Under the pieces are notes generated by a model, which was given only the letters and a program-made list of their open reading frames with translations, did not search any database and was not told where the DNA came from. Source: Diaphorobacter sp. HDW4B (GTDB lineage: Bacteria > Pseudomonadota > Gammaproteobacteria > Burkholderiales > Burkholderiaceae_C). From it: a DNA stretch of 64,000 nucleotides. Positions within the stretch are counted from its first letter, which is position 1. The number at the start of each line of letters is the position of its first letter. The stretch spans positions 2,883,501 to 2,947,500 of the forward strand of contig NZ_CP049905.1 in NCBI RefSeq assembly GCF_011305535.1, written 5' to 3'. Shown piece by piece: positions 27,884-37,897 of this stretch. A program made the translations under genes and the position numbers.

Positions 27884-28005
27884 AGCCAAGGTTGGCGGGG
27901 GCGTTCAGCTGTCTTGTATGGATGCGGCGCAGAAATAAACCGCATCGCCTCGTTTGCCCTGCCGCCATGGGTGCTGCCGTGTGAGTTTCAGGATTTGGCA
28001 GCTGT

Positions 28006-29524
<1,519 letters not shown>

Positions 29525-29596
29525 TGAAATGGAGAAAGCCGGGAGAGCAGGGTGAGCGCAAGGGCTCGAACAGACAGATTGGCTGCCGTGTCTTGT

Positions 29597-30337
29597 TCAA
29601 TGCGCGCGCGGTTTTTTCCGCCGGAGCAACGAGCCACCGCCGAGCGCCGCGAGCAATGCCGTCAGCAGACCGAGGCCCAGTGCGTCCGTGGCGGGCACGG
29701 GCACAGCATTCGAATTGCCGGTGACAGGTGGCCCGCCGGGGCAACCCGCGGGTGGCGTCTTGCCGATCCAGACGCCTGGTGCGAGATGCACGTTGGCATC
29801 CTGCCCAACGGAGTTGGCACCCTCCAGCAAACGGATGCCCGAACAGGGGCCGCCCTCGATATAGATATCCTTGGGATTGCCGACGAACGACAGCGTACCG
29901 TTCACTGTCTGGTTCGTATTGGGCGGCAGCACAATATGCAAGGGGCCATCTGCCGAATCGATGATCAGATTCCCGAAATCCGTCGTGCCAGTCACATTGA
30001 TCGTGCTTACGCCGCAAAGGCGGGTGAATTTCACCGTGCTGGTGCCGGGATTGAAGGTTCCGGAATTGCTCCAGTTGCCATTCACTTCCAATAAGCCAGA
30101 GTTGCCATTGACGACGCCGCCCGTTTGGATCATGGAATTCTTGATACGAACCAAGGTGCCCGTATTCAGATTAAGCTGACCGCTGACGGAAAGCTGTGTG
30201 CACGCAAGAGACTGGTAGCCCGAGTTCAGGCTGTTGACTCCATTGACTGGAACGATCAGGTCGGCCCATGCAAATGTGTGAAATGCGGCCAATGCACAAC
30301 AGACTGCCGTGGGCTTCAAAAAAGGGTTGATTCGCAT
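29597..30337 (-). CDS. IPTL-CTERM-like sorted surface protein, copy B
   Basis: A 246-residue paralogue of the gene at 26546, with signal peptide, beta-rich repeats ([30 protein letters not shown]) and the C-terminal [11 protein letters not shown], hydrophobic helix, LLRRKK. The start at 30337 matches copy A; an upstream Met at 30376 lies in the conserved leader and is not used in copy A. Followed after 106 nt by collagen-like gene 2. Confidence 0.82.
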   Translation of the reverse strand: MRINPFLKPTAVCCALAAFHTFAWADLIVPVNGVNSLNSGYQSLACTQLSVSGQLNLNTGTLVRIKNSMIQTGGVVNGNSGLLEVNGNWSNSGTFNPGTSTVKFTRLCGVSTINVTGTTDFGNLIIDSADGPLHIVLPPNTNQTVNGTLSFVGNPKDIYIEGGPCSGIRLLEGANSVGQDANVHLAPGVWIGKTPPAGCPGGPPVTGNSNAVPVPATDALGLGLLTALLAALGGGSLLRRKKPRAH

Positions 30338-30376
30338 AAATCCTCGCAAAGTGGCTTGGAAATAATTAGAAATCAA
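30338..30376 (-). promoter_or_regulatory. Conserved leader of cassette B
   Basis: Matches 27323-27362 except for a few changes and one gap; carries the same 19-nt run and the same ribosome-binding site. Confidence 0.7.
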
Positions 30377-30834
30377 ATTACCTATTTGTTGCTCTCATTA
30401 CTCTCGAAAATAATTAAATCAAGTCGAATCTCTCCATCCTTTTGAGTATGGAAAATGAAATGTGTTAACTAGTGTCTTTGATTGATTTGGTGGTTTGGTT
30501 CTTATTATTGAGATGGTGTTGGCTATTTGTCTTTCCAGCTTTTCATTCGTGTTTTCTTGCATTTTTGAGAATTGATATTGATCAATTGAATATGCGGTGC
30601 TATGGCGATTAAAATTTGATAAATTGAGCTTCTTTATCGGCGGACGGCAAATGCGGATGAATGTATTTGTGTGAAAGCATGAGAAATGCCTGTGCAGCGA
30701 CATTTTGTGTTGATGCATTGCGACAGTTGTTCCAACTTGCAGAAAGCTTGCGTATCGGGGCTTGCCAAAGCAAAAAGCCCGAAATCGCTGAAGCGGCTTC
30801 GGGCTGTGGACGGGGATGGGTAGAAAGTGGATCG
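30377..30834. other. AT-rich intergenic region upstream of cassette B
   Basis: 458 nt, visibly AT-richer than the surroundings. It should hold the promoter of cassette B, and ends with the terminator of the CoA ligase gene. An open frame across 30419-30830 continues out of the ligase gene in another frame and is not credible. No RNA gene seen. Confidence 0.55.
30771..30805 (-). terminator. Terminator of the CoA ligase gene
   Basis: Stem AGCCCGAA / TTCGGGCT (30776-30783 with 30798-30805) with an inner GC / GC pairing, followed by TTTTT on the minus strand. Confidence 0.8.
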
Positions 30835-32922
30835 TCAGCGGCGCTCGACCAATGCGTCGACCACCATCGCGCCTTCTCCCACGGAGCCGACCAGAACGGG
30901 GTTCAAGTCGAGGGATGCGATTTGATCTTTGGCCGACACCGCGAAGTGAGCCACCGCGACGGCCAACTCGGACAGCGCTGAAATGTCCATCGGCGGCTCG
31001 CCGCGCACGCCGTCGAACAAAGGCGCGATGCGCAAGCTGCGCAGGGCGGATTGCACTTCTTCGGTGCTGAACGGAGGCATCAGCACCACGCAGTCGTTGA
31101 GCGCTTCGGTGTATTTTCCGCCATCGCCCACCACCACCACCGGGCCGAAGACTGGGTCGACATGCGCGCCGACCATGAATTCGTGGCGGCCCTTGCACAT
31201 GGCTGCGACGATCACGCCGTCGCGTGCGGCTTGGAGCTCGTCCATCTTGCTCCAGAAGCGATCGAACAGCGCTCCCGCCTCGTCGGCAGATGGGACGTTG
31301 AGCGCCACCAGCCCATATTCGGACTTGTGCGGAATGTCGCGCGAGCAGGCCTTCATCACGACGCGACTGCCGCCTGCGCTGATGCGCTCCCAGGCGCTGC
31401 GCGCTTCGTTGGCGGTCTGGCACAACTGCATGGGAACGACTGGCACGCCATGTCGTCCGAGCAATTCAAGGCTTTGGGCTTCGTTGAGGAATTGGCCTTC
31501 GCTCGGTGGCAACTCGACCTGCATGGGCGCAGGGGCCGCAACGCGCGGGCGACGCATGAGCGCCGTGTGATTGGCGACCTGCGCGAGCACGCCGATGGCA
31601 TCGCCTTCGTTCGGAAAGGTGGCGATGCCGTGCGTGCGGAAGGCGGACGCCACGCTGTCCTGCCACGCCGCCACGGCCACTGGCTTGCCTGCGGCTTTTT
31701 CAAACGCGGCGGCATCGCGCGCAAAGCGTTCCACGTCGTAGCCTGCGCCGGCCACGGGGATGTTGATGAAGAAAAGATCGGCGGCGGGATCCTTGGCCAC
31801 TTCGGGCAGCACGTCGCCGAACAGGCCGCTGTTGGACAGCAGCGCGGCGGTGATGTCGATGGGGTTTTGCGTGGTCGCAAAGCCGGGCAGCTTGGCGGCG
31901 AGCGCGTCCTGCGTGCTTTGGGCCAGTTCGGCCATGGGCAGCTTTTCGTCGTCGGCCGCGTCGGCTCCCATCACGCAGCTTGCGCCGGAATTGCTGATCA
32001 CGACCAGCCGCTTGCCTTCGGGACGCCAGCCCTTGAGATAGGCCTGCGCCGCGCGCGCCTGCTCATGTGGATCGCGCACGCGCCAGATGCCGTGGTGCTG
32101 GAAGAAGGCGTCGACAGTTCGATCTTCGTTCGCGAGCGAACCGGTGTGTGACGAGGCCGCGCGCTGACCGCCTGCCGTGCGTCCGGCCTTCACCGCAACG
32201 ATGGGCAGATCGCGCGAGCGTGCGTACTCTGCGGCCTGGGCGAGGATTTCGGGCTTGCTGATGCTCTCCAGATAAAGCAGCAGCAGCTTCACATCGGGAT
32301 CGTGCGCGACGGCGAGCGCCATTTCACCGACCGTCACATCGGCCTCGTTGCCGGTGGCATGCACGTGGCGCACGCCGATGCCGCGACCGCGCAGCAGGCC
32401 GTAGATCATCGAGCTCATGCCGCCGCTTTGGCTGACCACGGCGACCGGGCCGTCCTGTGGTGGCACTTCGATGAACATGGTGGAAAAGCCCGCGATCGCG
32501 CCGGTGCCGAAATTGGCGAGGCCTTGCGTGTTGGGGCCGTAAAGGCGCATGCCGCTGGCGCGGGCCTTGGCGAGCATGCGCTGTTCGAGTTCCTTGCCTT
32601 CAGGGCCTGTTTCGCCGAAGCCGGACGCGATGATCACCGCTGATTTGACGCCGCGTTCTGCGCATTCCTCGACTGCCGCCACCGTCTTGTCGCCGCCGAC
32701 GACGATGAGCGCGAGGTCGGGCACTTCGGGCAGGGCTGAGAGCGATGCGTAGGATTTGTGGCCCTGGATTTCATCGCGCGTGGGGTTGATGGGGTAGATC
32801 TTGCCTTGGTAGCCGTGGCGGCCCATGTACAGAATGGGGCGGCCGCCGATCTTGTGGATGTTTTCCGAAGCCCCAATGACAGCCACAGAGCGAGGATTGA
32901 GCGCGGATTCTAGTAAGTCCAT
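30835..32922 (-). CDS. NDP-forming acetate/acyl-CoA ligase family protein
   Basis: A 695-residue fused acyl-CoA synthetase (ADP-forming type). The N-terminal CoA-binding domain starts with SVAVIGASENIHKIGGRPI, a succinyl-CoA-ligase-like domain follows (VAVVSQSGGMSSMIYGLL, then AGRTAGGQRAASSHTG with the phospho-His), and a C-terminal ATP-grasp domain. It makes an acyl-CoA from a free acid with ATP or the reverse. Start at 32922; a long upstream extension runs over repeat copy 3 and is not coding. Last gene of the IclR-linked set. The substrate acid is unknown. Confidence 0.88.
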   Translation of the reverse strand: MDLLESALNPRSVAVIGASENIHKIGGRPILYMGRHGYQGKIYPINPTRDEIQGHKSYASLSALPEVPDLALIVVGGDKTVAAVEECAERGVKSAVIIASGFGETGPEGKELEQRMLAKARASGMRLYGPNTQGLANFGTGAIAGFSTMFIEVPPQDGPVAVVSQSGGMSSMIYGLLRGRGIGVRHVHATGNEADVTVGEMALAVAHDPDVKLLLLYLESISKPEILAQAAEYARSRDLPIVAVKAGRTAGGQRAASSHTGSLANEDRTVDAFFQHHGIWRVRDPHEQARAAQAYLKGWRPEGKRLVVISNSGASCVMGADAADDEKLPMAELAQSTQDALAAKLPGFATTQNPIDITAALLSNSGLFGDVLPEVAKDPAADLFFINIPVAGAGYDVERFARDAAAFEKAAGKPVAVAAWQDSVASAFRTHGIATFPNEGDAIGVLAQVANHTALMRRPRVAAPAPMQVELPPSEGQFLNEAQSLELLGRHGVPVVPMQLCQTANEARSAWERISAGGSRVVMKACSRDIPHKSEYGLVALNVPSADEAGALFDRFWSKMDELQAARDGVIVAAMCKGRHEFMVGAHVDPVFGPVVVVGDGGKYTEALNDCVVLMPPFSTEEVQSALRSLRIAPLFDGVRGEPPMDISALSELAVAVAHFAVSAKDQIASLDLNPVLVGSVGEGAMVVDALVERR

Positions 32923-32934
32923 TTTTTTGCTTTT

Positions 32935-33080
32935 CACGAAGCCTTGCGGCTTCGATTGGTCATTCGTTTTGGGGCGCCAATACAGCCCTTCATGCGTCGT
33001 TGCGAAGCCTTGCCGTACGAGAGTACTGTCTGCGGCTTCGACGCCTAGCCTGAAGGGCTGTCTTGGCGTTGTGGTTGTTG
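32935..33080 (+). repeat. Structured interspersed repeat, copy 3
   Basis: Best-paired copy: GAAGCC-TTGC-GGCTTC hairpin, CGTTTTG linker, outer arms GCGCCAA..ACAGCCCTTCA and TGAAGGGCTGT..TTGGCGT, inner arm GCGAAGCC / GGCTTCG, apex GTAC-GAGA-GTAC. It lies between the Bug and CoA ligase genes of one minus-strand set, reversed relative to their transcription. Confidence 0.85.
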
Positions 33081-33151
33081 TTCGCGGAGTGGCTTTCGCT
33101 GCTGAGATCGCTGATGCGATGGCCTGCCGCGTGGTGCATTTGCGCCGTTGT

Positions 33152-34150
33152 TCAATCCACTTTTGCGCCGGATGTTTTGACGACCTTGGCCCACTTGTCC
33201 ACTTCCGCTTGAATGAACTGGCCATAGGCTGCTGGTGTGTTCCATGCGGACGAGAAACCCTGGGCTTCGAAGCGCTGTTTGACCTCGGGGTTTTCAAGCG
33301 CCTTCTTGAGCTCGGCGTTCAGCTTGTCGATGATTTCCTTGGGTGTTCCGGCGGGGGCTTGTACGCCATTCCATGCGATGGCTTCGTAGCCGGGCAGGCC
33401 TGCTTCCGCCACTGTAGGAATGTCGGGTGCGATGGGCGAGCGCTGGCTGCTGGTGACGGCGATGGCCTTGAGCTTGCCGCCCTTCACGAAGGGCATGGAG
33501 GACAGCATGGTGTCGAACATCAGGTCGGCCTGTCCGCTCATCACATCGGTGAGCGCGGGCGCGCTGCCTTTGTAGGGGATGTGGTTCATCTTCGTGCCCG
33601 CCATGGCGCTGAAGAGTTCGGCGGAGAGATGCGTGGATTGGCCGTTGCCCGATGACGCGAAATTCAACCCGCCGTTCTTGGCTTTGGCGAGTGCGATCAG
33701 TTCCTTGACGTTGTTGGCGGCAAGGCCCGGAGTCGCGACGATCACGAGCGGGCCGCTGGTCAGTTGCGAGACCGGTGCGAGGTCCTTGGTGATCGAATAG
33801 TTCAGCTTGGAGAACAGCGATGGGTTGATCGCGTGCGCGGTCGTTGCGACCATCAGCGTGTAACCATCGGGCGCGCTGCGTGCGACCTGTTCGGCACCGA
33901 GATTCGCGCCTGCGCCGGGCTTGTTGTCGATGATGACGGACTGGCCCATCTGCTCTTGCAGCTTCTGCGCGACCACGCGCGCGACGATGTCGGTGGGACC
34001 GCCCGGTGGGTAGGGCACGACAAGCTTGATCGGCTTGCTCGGGTAGTCCGTGGCCGCGTTTGCGGCGAAGGGCGTGGCCAGGCAGCAGAGGGCTGCGCAG
34101 GCCAGAGCGAGCGTGCGGCGGCGAGTGGTGTGGCGAGTGTTGCGGTTCAT
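33152..34150 (-). CDS. Bug (TctC-type) tripartite tricarboxylate receptor
   Basis: A 332-residue periplasmic binding protein with a signal peptide (cleavage near ANA-ATDYP) and family motifs YPSKPIKLVVPYPPGGPTD, VIIDNKPGAGANLG and GYTLMVATTAHAINPSL. Bug proteins bind carboxylates, often aromatic or amino acid derived. The Met at 34150 was taken because AAGGAG lies 6 nt upstream. No TctA/TctB membrane genes are present, as is usual for betaproteobacterial orphan Bugs. It is between the DUF35 and CoA ligase genes and may supply their substrate. Confidence 0.93.
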   Translation of the reverse strand: MNRNTRHTTRRRTLALACAALCCLATPFAANAATDYPSKPIKLVVPYPPGGPTDIVARVVAQKLQEQMGQSVIIDNKPGAGANLGAEQVARSAPDGYTLMVATTAHAINPSLFSKLNYSITKDLAPVSQLTSGPLVIVATPGLAANNVKELIALAKAKNGGLNFASSGNGQSTHLSAELFSAMAGTKMNHIPYKGSAPALTDVMSGQADLMFDTMLSSMPFVKGGKLKAIAVTSSQRSPIAPDIPTVAEAGLPGYEAIAWNGVQAPAGTPKEIIDKLNAELKKALENPEVKQRFEAQGFSSAWNTPAAYGQFIQAEVDKWAKVVKTSGAKVD

Positions 34151-34210
34151 GTTTGTCTCCTTCATCTGATCAAGTGAATGGGTTGGAATGCAAGCGGTGT
34201 TTGCGGACTT

Positions 34211-34597
34211 CTAGGCGAGTCCGTCAAAGCGCAAAAGCGTGCGGTGGTGGTGCTCGAAAAATTCGGCGCGCACGCGTTGACCGATGTCGACTTGCGCATC
34301 GGCATGTCCCATCAAACGCGGGCCTTCGTCGAGTTCGACGATGACGAGCGTGTAGGGCGCGAGTGCGCGGAATTCGTCGGATGGCGCGCGGGATACGACG
34401 GTGCGCGCACGTACCGTGGCGAGGCCAGCGGAGTCATGCCAATCGAGCTTTTCGGAGCCGCAGCGCTGGCAGGCATAGCGCGCGAGTGTCTGTGCGTGGC
34501 CGCAGGCATTGCAGCGCTGGTAACGGATGACGTGGGACTGGAGTCCGTCGGTGAAGTGCGCGGACAGCGACTGGGGGATGGTGGGTTGGGTGCTCAT
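34211..34597 (-). CDS. DUF35 zinc-ribbon/OB-fold protein
   Basis: A 128-residue protein with a rubredoxin-like zinc ribbon (C29xxC32, C43xxC46: RCNACG and ACQRCGS) and an OB-fold. DUF35 (ChsH2-like) proteins work as partners of thiolase-like acyl-CoA enzymes and retro-aldolases. It begins 7 nt after the thiolase-like gene stop, which is the typical arrangement of such pairs. Likely forms a complex with that product. Confidence 0.88.
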   Translation of the reverse strand: MSTQPTIPQSLSAHFTDGLQSHVIRYQRCNACGHAQTLARYACQRCGSEKLDWHDSAGLATVRARTVVSRAPSDEFRALAPYTLVIVELDEGPRLMGHADAQVDIGQRVRAEFFEHHHRTLLRFDGLA

Positions 34598-34604
34598 GGC
34601 TGCG

Positions 34605-35768
34605 TCATCCTTCGCGTGTCAGAACCAGACTCACATGCGACGACATCACGCCGCCGTCGGCGTGGATGAAGGCGCGCGATGGTGTGCGTTGCAACTGGCG
34701 CTTTCCGGCCAGATTGCTCATCTGCCGCCATGCTTCGACGACATGCGCCATGCCGCCTGCCACGCCGCAATGACCGTAGGAAAGCAGTCCGCCGTGGGTG
34801 TTGAGCGGCAGGGCACCATCGCGTGCAAAGTCGCCATGCCGCAAGCGCGCTGCGGCTCCGGCGCGTGGCGCGAAGCCCAGCTCTTCGAGCAGCATGACCA
34901 GCGTGATCGTGAACGAGTCGTAGATGCCGAGATAGTCGAAGTCGGCGATATCCATGCCCGCCTCGTCGAGCGCAATGGACGCGGCATCCGATGCGCCGCA
35001 GCGCATCACATCTTCCATCGCGGTGAGATGCTGATGACGATGTGCCTGGCCCGCGCCGCGCATGGCGATGGCCGCTTGCGGATGCGGATCGGCAGACACC
35101 ACCAGCGCCATCGCGCCATCGGAAATCGGGCAGCAGTCCATGAGCGACAGCGGCGATGCGATGGCCTTGCTGGCCAGCACGTCCTGCACCGTGATGGGCG
35201 TGCGCAGATGCGCATCGGGATGCGTGATCGCGTTGTTGCGCATGAGCACAGCGAACTCGGCCAGGTCGGCAGAAGTCACGCCCGTGCGGTGCATGTACTC
35301 CGACGCCATGAGCGCGTAATACGCGGGCACGGATGCGCCGTTCGGGACTTCGTAATCGGCATCGCCCACTTGCGCGAGTGTCTGGATCGAGCTGTCGCGG
35401 GACTGGCCGCTCAAGCGGTTTTCACCAGCCACCACCAGCACGTTGCGGCAGCGGCCCGATCGCACCAGCTCTCGCGCCGCCATCAACATGGCCGCGCCGG
35501 TGGCACCGCCCAACTGCATGCTGTGTGCGTAGTTCGGCCTGAGCGCAAAGCGTTCGCAGAACAGCGTGGACAGCATCAGATGCGGCAGCGTCGTGGCGTA
35601 GCCGCAGAGCACGCCATCGATCTGCGCGCGTTCGAGCTGCGCACTTTTCAGCGCGCCGCTGGCGGCTTCGGCCATGAGGTCGAGCGCGCTGCGGCCTTCA
35701 TGCTTGCCGAATGCGGTGCCGCTTGCGCCACGCAAGAAGGCTTGCGGGGCCTGCGTTGATGAGGGCAT
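34605..35768 (-). CDS. Thiolase-superfamily protein (lipid-transfer/retro-aldolase type)
   Basis: A 387-residue thiolase-fold protein. C-terminal NTHGGLLSYGHCGVAGG and IYDSFTITLVMLLEELGF match the Ltp/SCP-x-like branch. Where thiolases have the nucleophilic Cys, this has QLGGATGAAML with none, so classical thiolysis is unlikely; Ltp2-type aldol cleavage of acyl-CoA beside a DUF35 partner is a better guess. Start at 35768 has AAGGAG 9 nt upstream. First structural gene after iclR-type regulator (44-nt gap). Confidence 0.83.
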   Translation of the reverse strand: MPSSTQAPQAFLRGASGTAFGKHEGRSALDLMAEAASGALKSAQLERAQIDGVLCGYATTLPHLMLSTLFCERFALRPNYAHSMQLGGATGAAMLMAARELVRSGRCRNVLVVAGENRLSGQSRDSSIQTLAQVGDADYEVPNGASVPAYYALMASEYMHRTGVTSADLAEFAVLMRNNAITHPDAHLRTPITVQDVLASKAIASPLSLMDCCPISDGAMALVVSADPHPQAAIAMRGAGQAHRHQHLTAMEDVMRCGASDAASIALDEAGMDIADFDYLGIYDSFTITLVMLLEELGFAPRAGAAARLRHGDFARDGALPLNTHGGLLSYGHCGVAGGMAHVVEAWRQMSNLAGKRQLQRTPSRAFIHADGGVMSSHVSLVLTREG

Positions 35769-35811
35769 GGGTTGTGTCTCCTTGTGCTTGTCCATGGGTT
35801 GGCTTGCTTTT

Positions 35812-36678
35812 CTATTTGCTCGCGCTGACGCGATGCGCGGTGCGACTGACGGGCCGGGTCGCCTCGGCCCAACGCACCTGACATTGCATCGCCTCGTGCA
35901 TCAGCGACTGGCCCATGGCGGATTCGCGCGAAAGAATCCGGTCGTTGAGCGCGGCGATGCTGATGGCCGCCACCGGGCGACCTTGCGGATCGAGAATCGG
36001 CACGCCGATGCCGCCCATGCGCTCGACCACCACGTCGAGCAGCACGCAATAGCCTTTGCTGCGCGCTTCGGCGATGCGCTCGTGCAGCAGCTCGGCGGTG
36101 ATGCGCGGATAGCGCTGCAACTGGCTGAGCAGAATCTCGATGGCGGCTTCGCGTTCGGCATCGGGCAACCAGGCCAGCAGCGCGAGCGATCCCGCACCCA
36201 CGCCCAGCGGCCTGCGGCTGCCCACGCGAAGATAGTTGGCGCGGATGGGGTAGGTGCCTTCTTCCACGTCGATGCACAGCGATTCGATGCCGCTGGGAAG
36301 CGACAGCACCGCGCTGTCTTCAAACTGGCCGACCAGCCGCATCAGGCTGGGACGCACGATGGGGCGTGGGTCAAAGCGGCGCAGTGCCGCTGCACCCAGC
36401 ACCATGAGCTCGGGCCCGAGCGTGAATTGCTTGGTGGCGGCATCGCGCATCACAAAGCCGTCGCGCACCATCATCTCCAGCAGGCGCAGGGCAGTGGCCT
36501 TGTCCAGATCGGCGGCGGTGGCGATGTCGGTCAGCCGTGCATTCGCGCCTTCCGACATGACCCGCAGCACGCGCATGGCGCGCTCGACGGACGACACGCT
36601 GCTGCCGGAGTTGCGGGTCACGATGGACTTGGTGCGTGGAGGGTTGCGATCTGCTGCTGCCATGGTTGTTTCTGCCAA
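35812..36678 (-). CDS. IclR family transcriptional regulator
   Basis: A 288-residue regulator with an N-terminal winged helix (about 28-90: SSVERAMRVLRVMSE, LDKATALRLLEMMVRDGFV) and a C-terminal effector-binding domain ending RILSRESAMGQSLMHEAM. IclR proteins often control acid uptake and acyl-CoA catabolism. It is upstream of and on the same strand as the thiolase-like, DUF35, Bug and ligase genes. A perfect AT palindrome about 50 nt upstream is a likely autoregulatory site. Confidence 0.9.
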   Translation of the reverse strand: MAETTMAAADRNPPRTKSIVTRNSGSSVSSVERAMRVLRVMSEGANARLTDIATAADLDKATALRLLEMMVRDGFVMRDAATKQFTLGPELMVLGAAALRRFDPRPIVRPSLMRLVGQFEDSAVLSLPSGIESLCIDVEEGTYPIRANYLRVGSRRPLGVGAGSLALLAWLPDAEREAAIEILLSQLQRYPRITAELLHERIAEARSKGYCVLLDVVVERMGGIGVPILDPQGRPVAAISIAALNDRILSRESAMGQSLMHEAMQCQVRWAEATRPVSRTAHRVSASK

Positions 36679-37014
36679 TGAAACCTGTTCTGGAGTCCAC
36701 TGTAGGAACGGATCGGATGGTGGTCAAAAACTTTTCCAAAAGTTTTGATCCGTGAAATTTTTTACCAACTGATCGAATTTTTTCGTTGATTGGAATTGGC
36801 TATTGATGGGCGGGTAAACCCTCGAAATGGATGATTTACAACCAGTAGCAGATTCAAATGTTTCACTCAGCTACAAATGACGTGTTCAAACCAAAGCTTG
36901 CTATTGTTTTTGGTTGTTGAATCCAATTGTGAACAAAGCTCGCGCCAGATATGCGATAGCCAAACAGAGAAATAGCATTCACCTATTCGATTTTTACTTT
37001 TGTAGGTGGTAGCT
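36679..37014. other. Intergenic region upstream of the IclR gene
   Basis: 336 nt, AT-rich, between divergent genes. It holds the IclR-type palindrome (36724-36748) and two AATTTTTT runs near 36760, and must contain promoters for both directions. No gene or RNA recognised. Confidence 0.6.
36724..36748. promoter_or_regulatory. Putative IclR operator
   Basis: TCAAAAACTTTT-CC-AAAAGTTTTGA, nearly perfect palindrome (inner AAAACTTTT / AAAAGTTTT perfect), about 46 nt upstream of the iclR-type start codon. Confidence 0.6.
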
Positions 37015-37689
37015 ATGTCGCAAATCGTTCGTCACATCACTGGTCTGTTGATTGCAGGGGGCCTGGTCGCTGCTGCCAGCCTGCCTGCCGTGGCCCGAAC
37101 CGAAGGCGGTGCGGCTCCTGAAGTGAAACAGGTCTCCATGGCACCGTCGCAGATGGGTGTCCATGCGCCCTTTGCTGAAAAAGTGCAGGTGGGTGGCCGC
37201 ACGGTGACGCTCAACGGCGCGGGCATTCGTTACAAAGCGGTGTTTCAGGTGTATCGCGCAGCGCTCTATACCGAGAAGCCGCTCCAGCAATACGGCGACC
37301 TGGGTGGTGCCAACGAATCCAAGCGCATCCATTTGGTGATGCTGCGTGAAGTGAACGCCAACGAACTGGGCGGCATGTTCATTCGCGGCATTCAGGAAAA
37401 CATGGACAAGGCGAGCGCGGCGCGCCTGATGCCGGCCATGCTGCGCATGTCGGCGCTGTTCAACGACTACAAGAAGCTGGAGCCGGGCGACTCCGTCACG
37501 CTGGACTGGGTGCCGGGCAAGGGCACGGTGGTGTCGGTGCGCGGCGTACCGGCTTCGGATTCGATGCCCGAAGCGCAGTTCTATCACGCGCTGGCGGGCA
37601 TCTGGCTGGGCGCGACGCCTGCCGACTGGAAGCTGCGCGACGCGATGCTGGGCGTGAAGGCAACGACGGATACTGCCAATCGCAACTGA
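37015..37689 (+). CDS. Chalcone isomerase-like family protein
   Basis: A 224-residue exported protein: signal peptide (cleavage after VAR/ARTEG), then the bacterial chalcone-isomerase-like fold with VTLNGAGIRYKAVFQVYRAA and ALYTEK at its start, and SMPEAQFYHALAGIWLGATP at its end. Bacterial members lie in the periplasm and have no confirmed isomerase role. ATG at 37015 with a weak TAGGTGG site. A clear terminator lies 61 nt downstream, so it is a single-gene unit. Confidence 0.85.
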   Translation: MSQIVRHITGLLIAGGLVAAASLPAVARTEGGAAPEVKQVSMAPSQMGVHAPFAEKVQVGGRTVTLNGAGIRYKAVFQVYRAALYTEKPLQQYGDLGGANESKRIHLVMLREVNANELGGMFIRGIQENMDKASAARLMPAMLRMSALFNDYKKLEPGDSVTLDWVPGKGTVVSVRGVPASDSMPEAQFYHALAGIWLGATPADWKLRDAMLGVKATTDTANRN

Positions 37690-37749
37690 TGGGATGGCAG
37701 GCTGTTGCGGCCATGGCCGGACAGCGAAGAACGCGACATCCGCGACATT

Positions 37750-37784
37750 GGGTTGTCGGGCATTGGGTCCGGCAACCCTTTTTT
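37750..37784 (+). terminator. Terminator of the chalcone-isomerase-like gene
   Basis: Stem GGGTTGTCGG / CCGGCAACCC (37750-37759 with 37769-37778), one G-U pair, followed by TTTTTT. Confidence 0.85.
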
Positions 37785-37897
37785 GTGGGCGAGCGCGCAT
37801 CGCCCCTGAGTGCTTGCTTGCGGGTTTGACACGCCTTGTTCCAACCTGAAGGAACCTTTTCCCGCGCCCGAGCTTCTGACCGCGTAACAATGCTTGG

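Larger units (their letters stand above)
27323..28005. other. Intergenic region between the two cassettes
   Basis: 683 nt, more AT-rich than the window. It holds the cassette A leader, an inverted pair CTCACGATT / AATCGTGAG (27379-27387 and 27436-27444), and a strong terminator near 27836-27883 for the collagen-like gene at 28006. Short open frames within it lack supporting signals. Confidence 0.6.

Noticed and set aside
32923-33297. N-terminal extension of the CoA ligase
   Set aside because: Would translate repeat copy 3; family homology starts at 32922.
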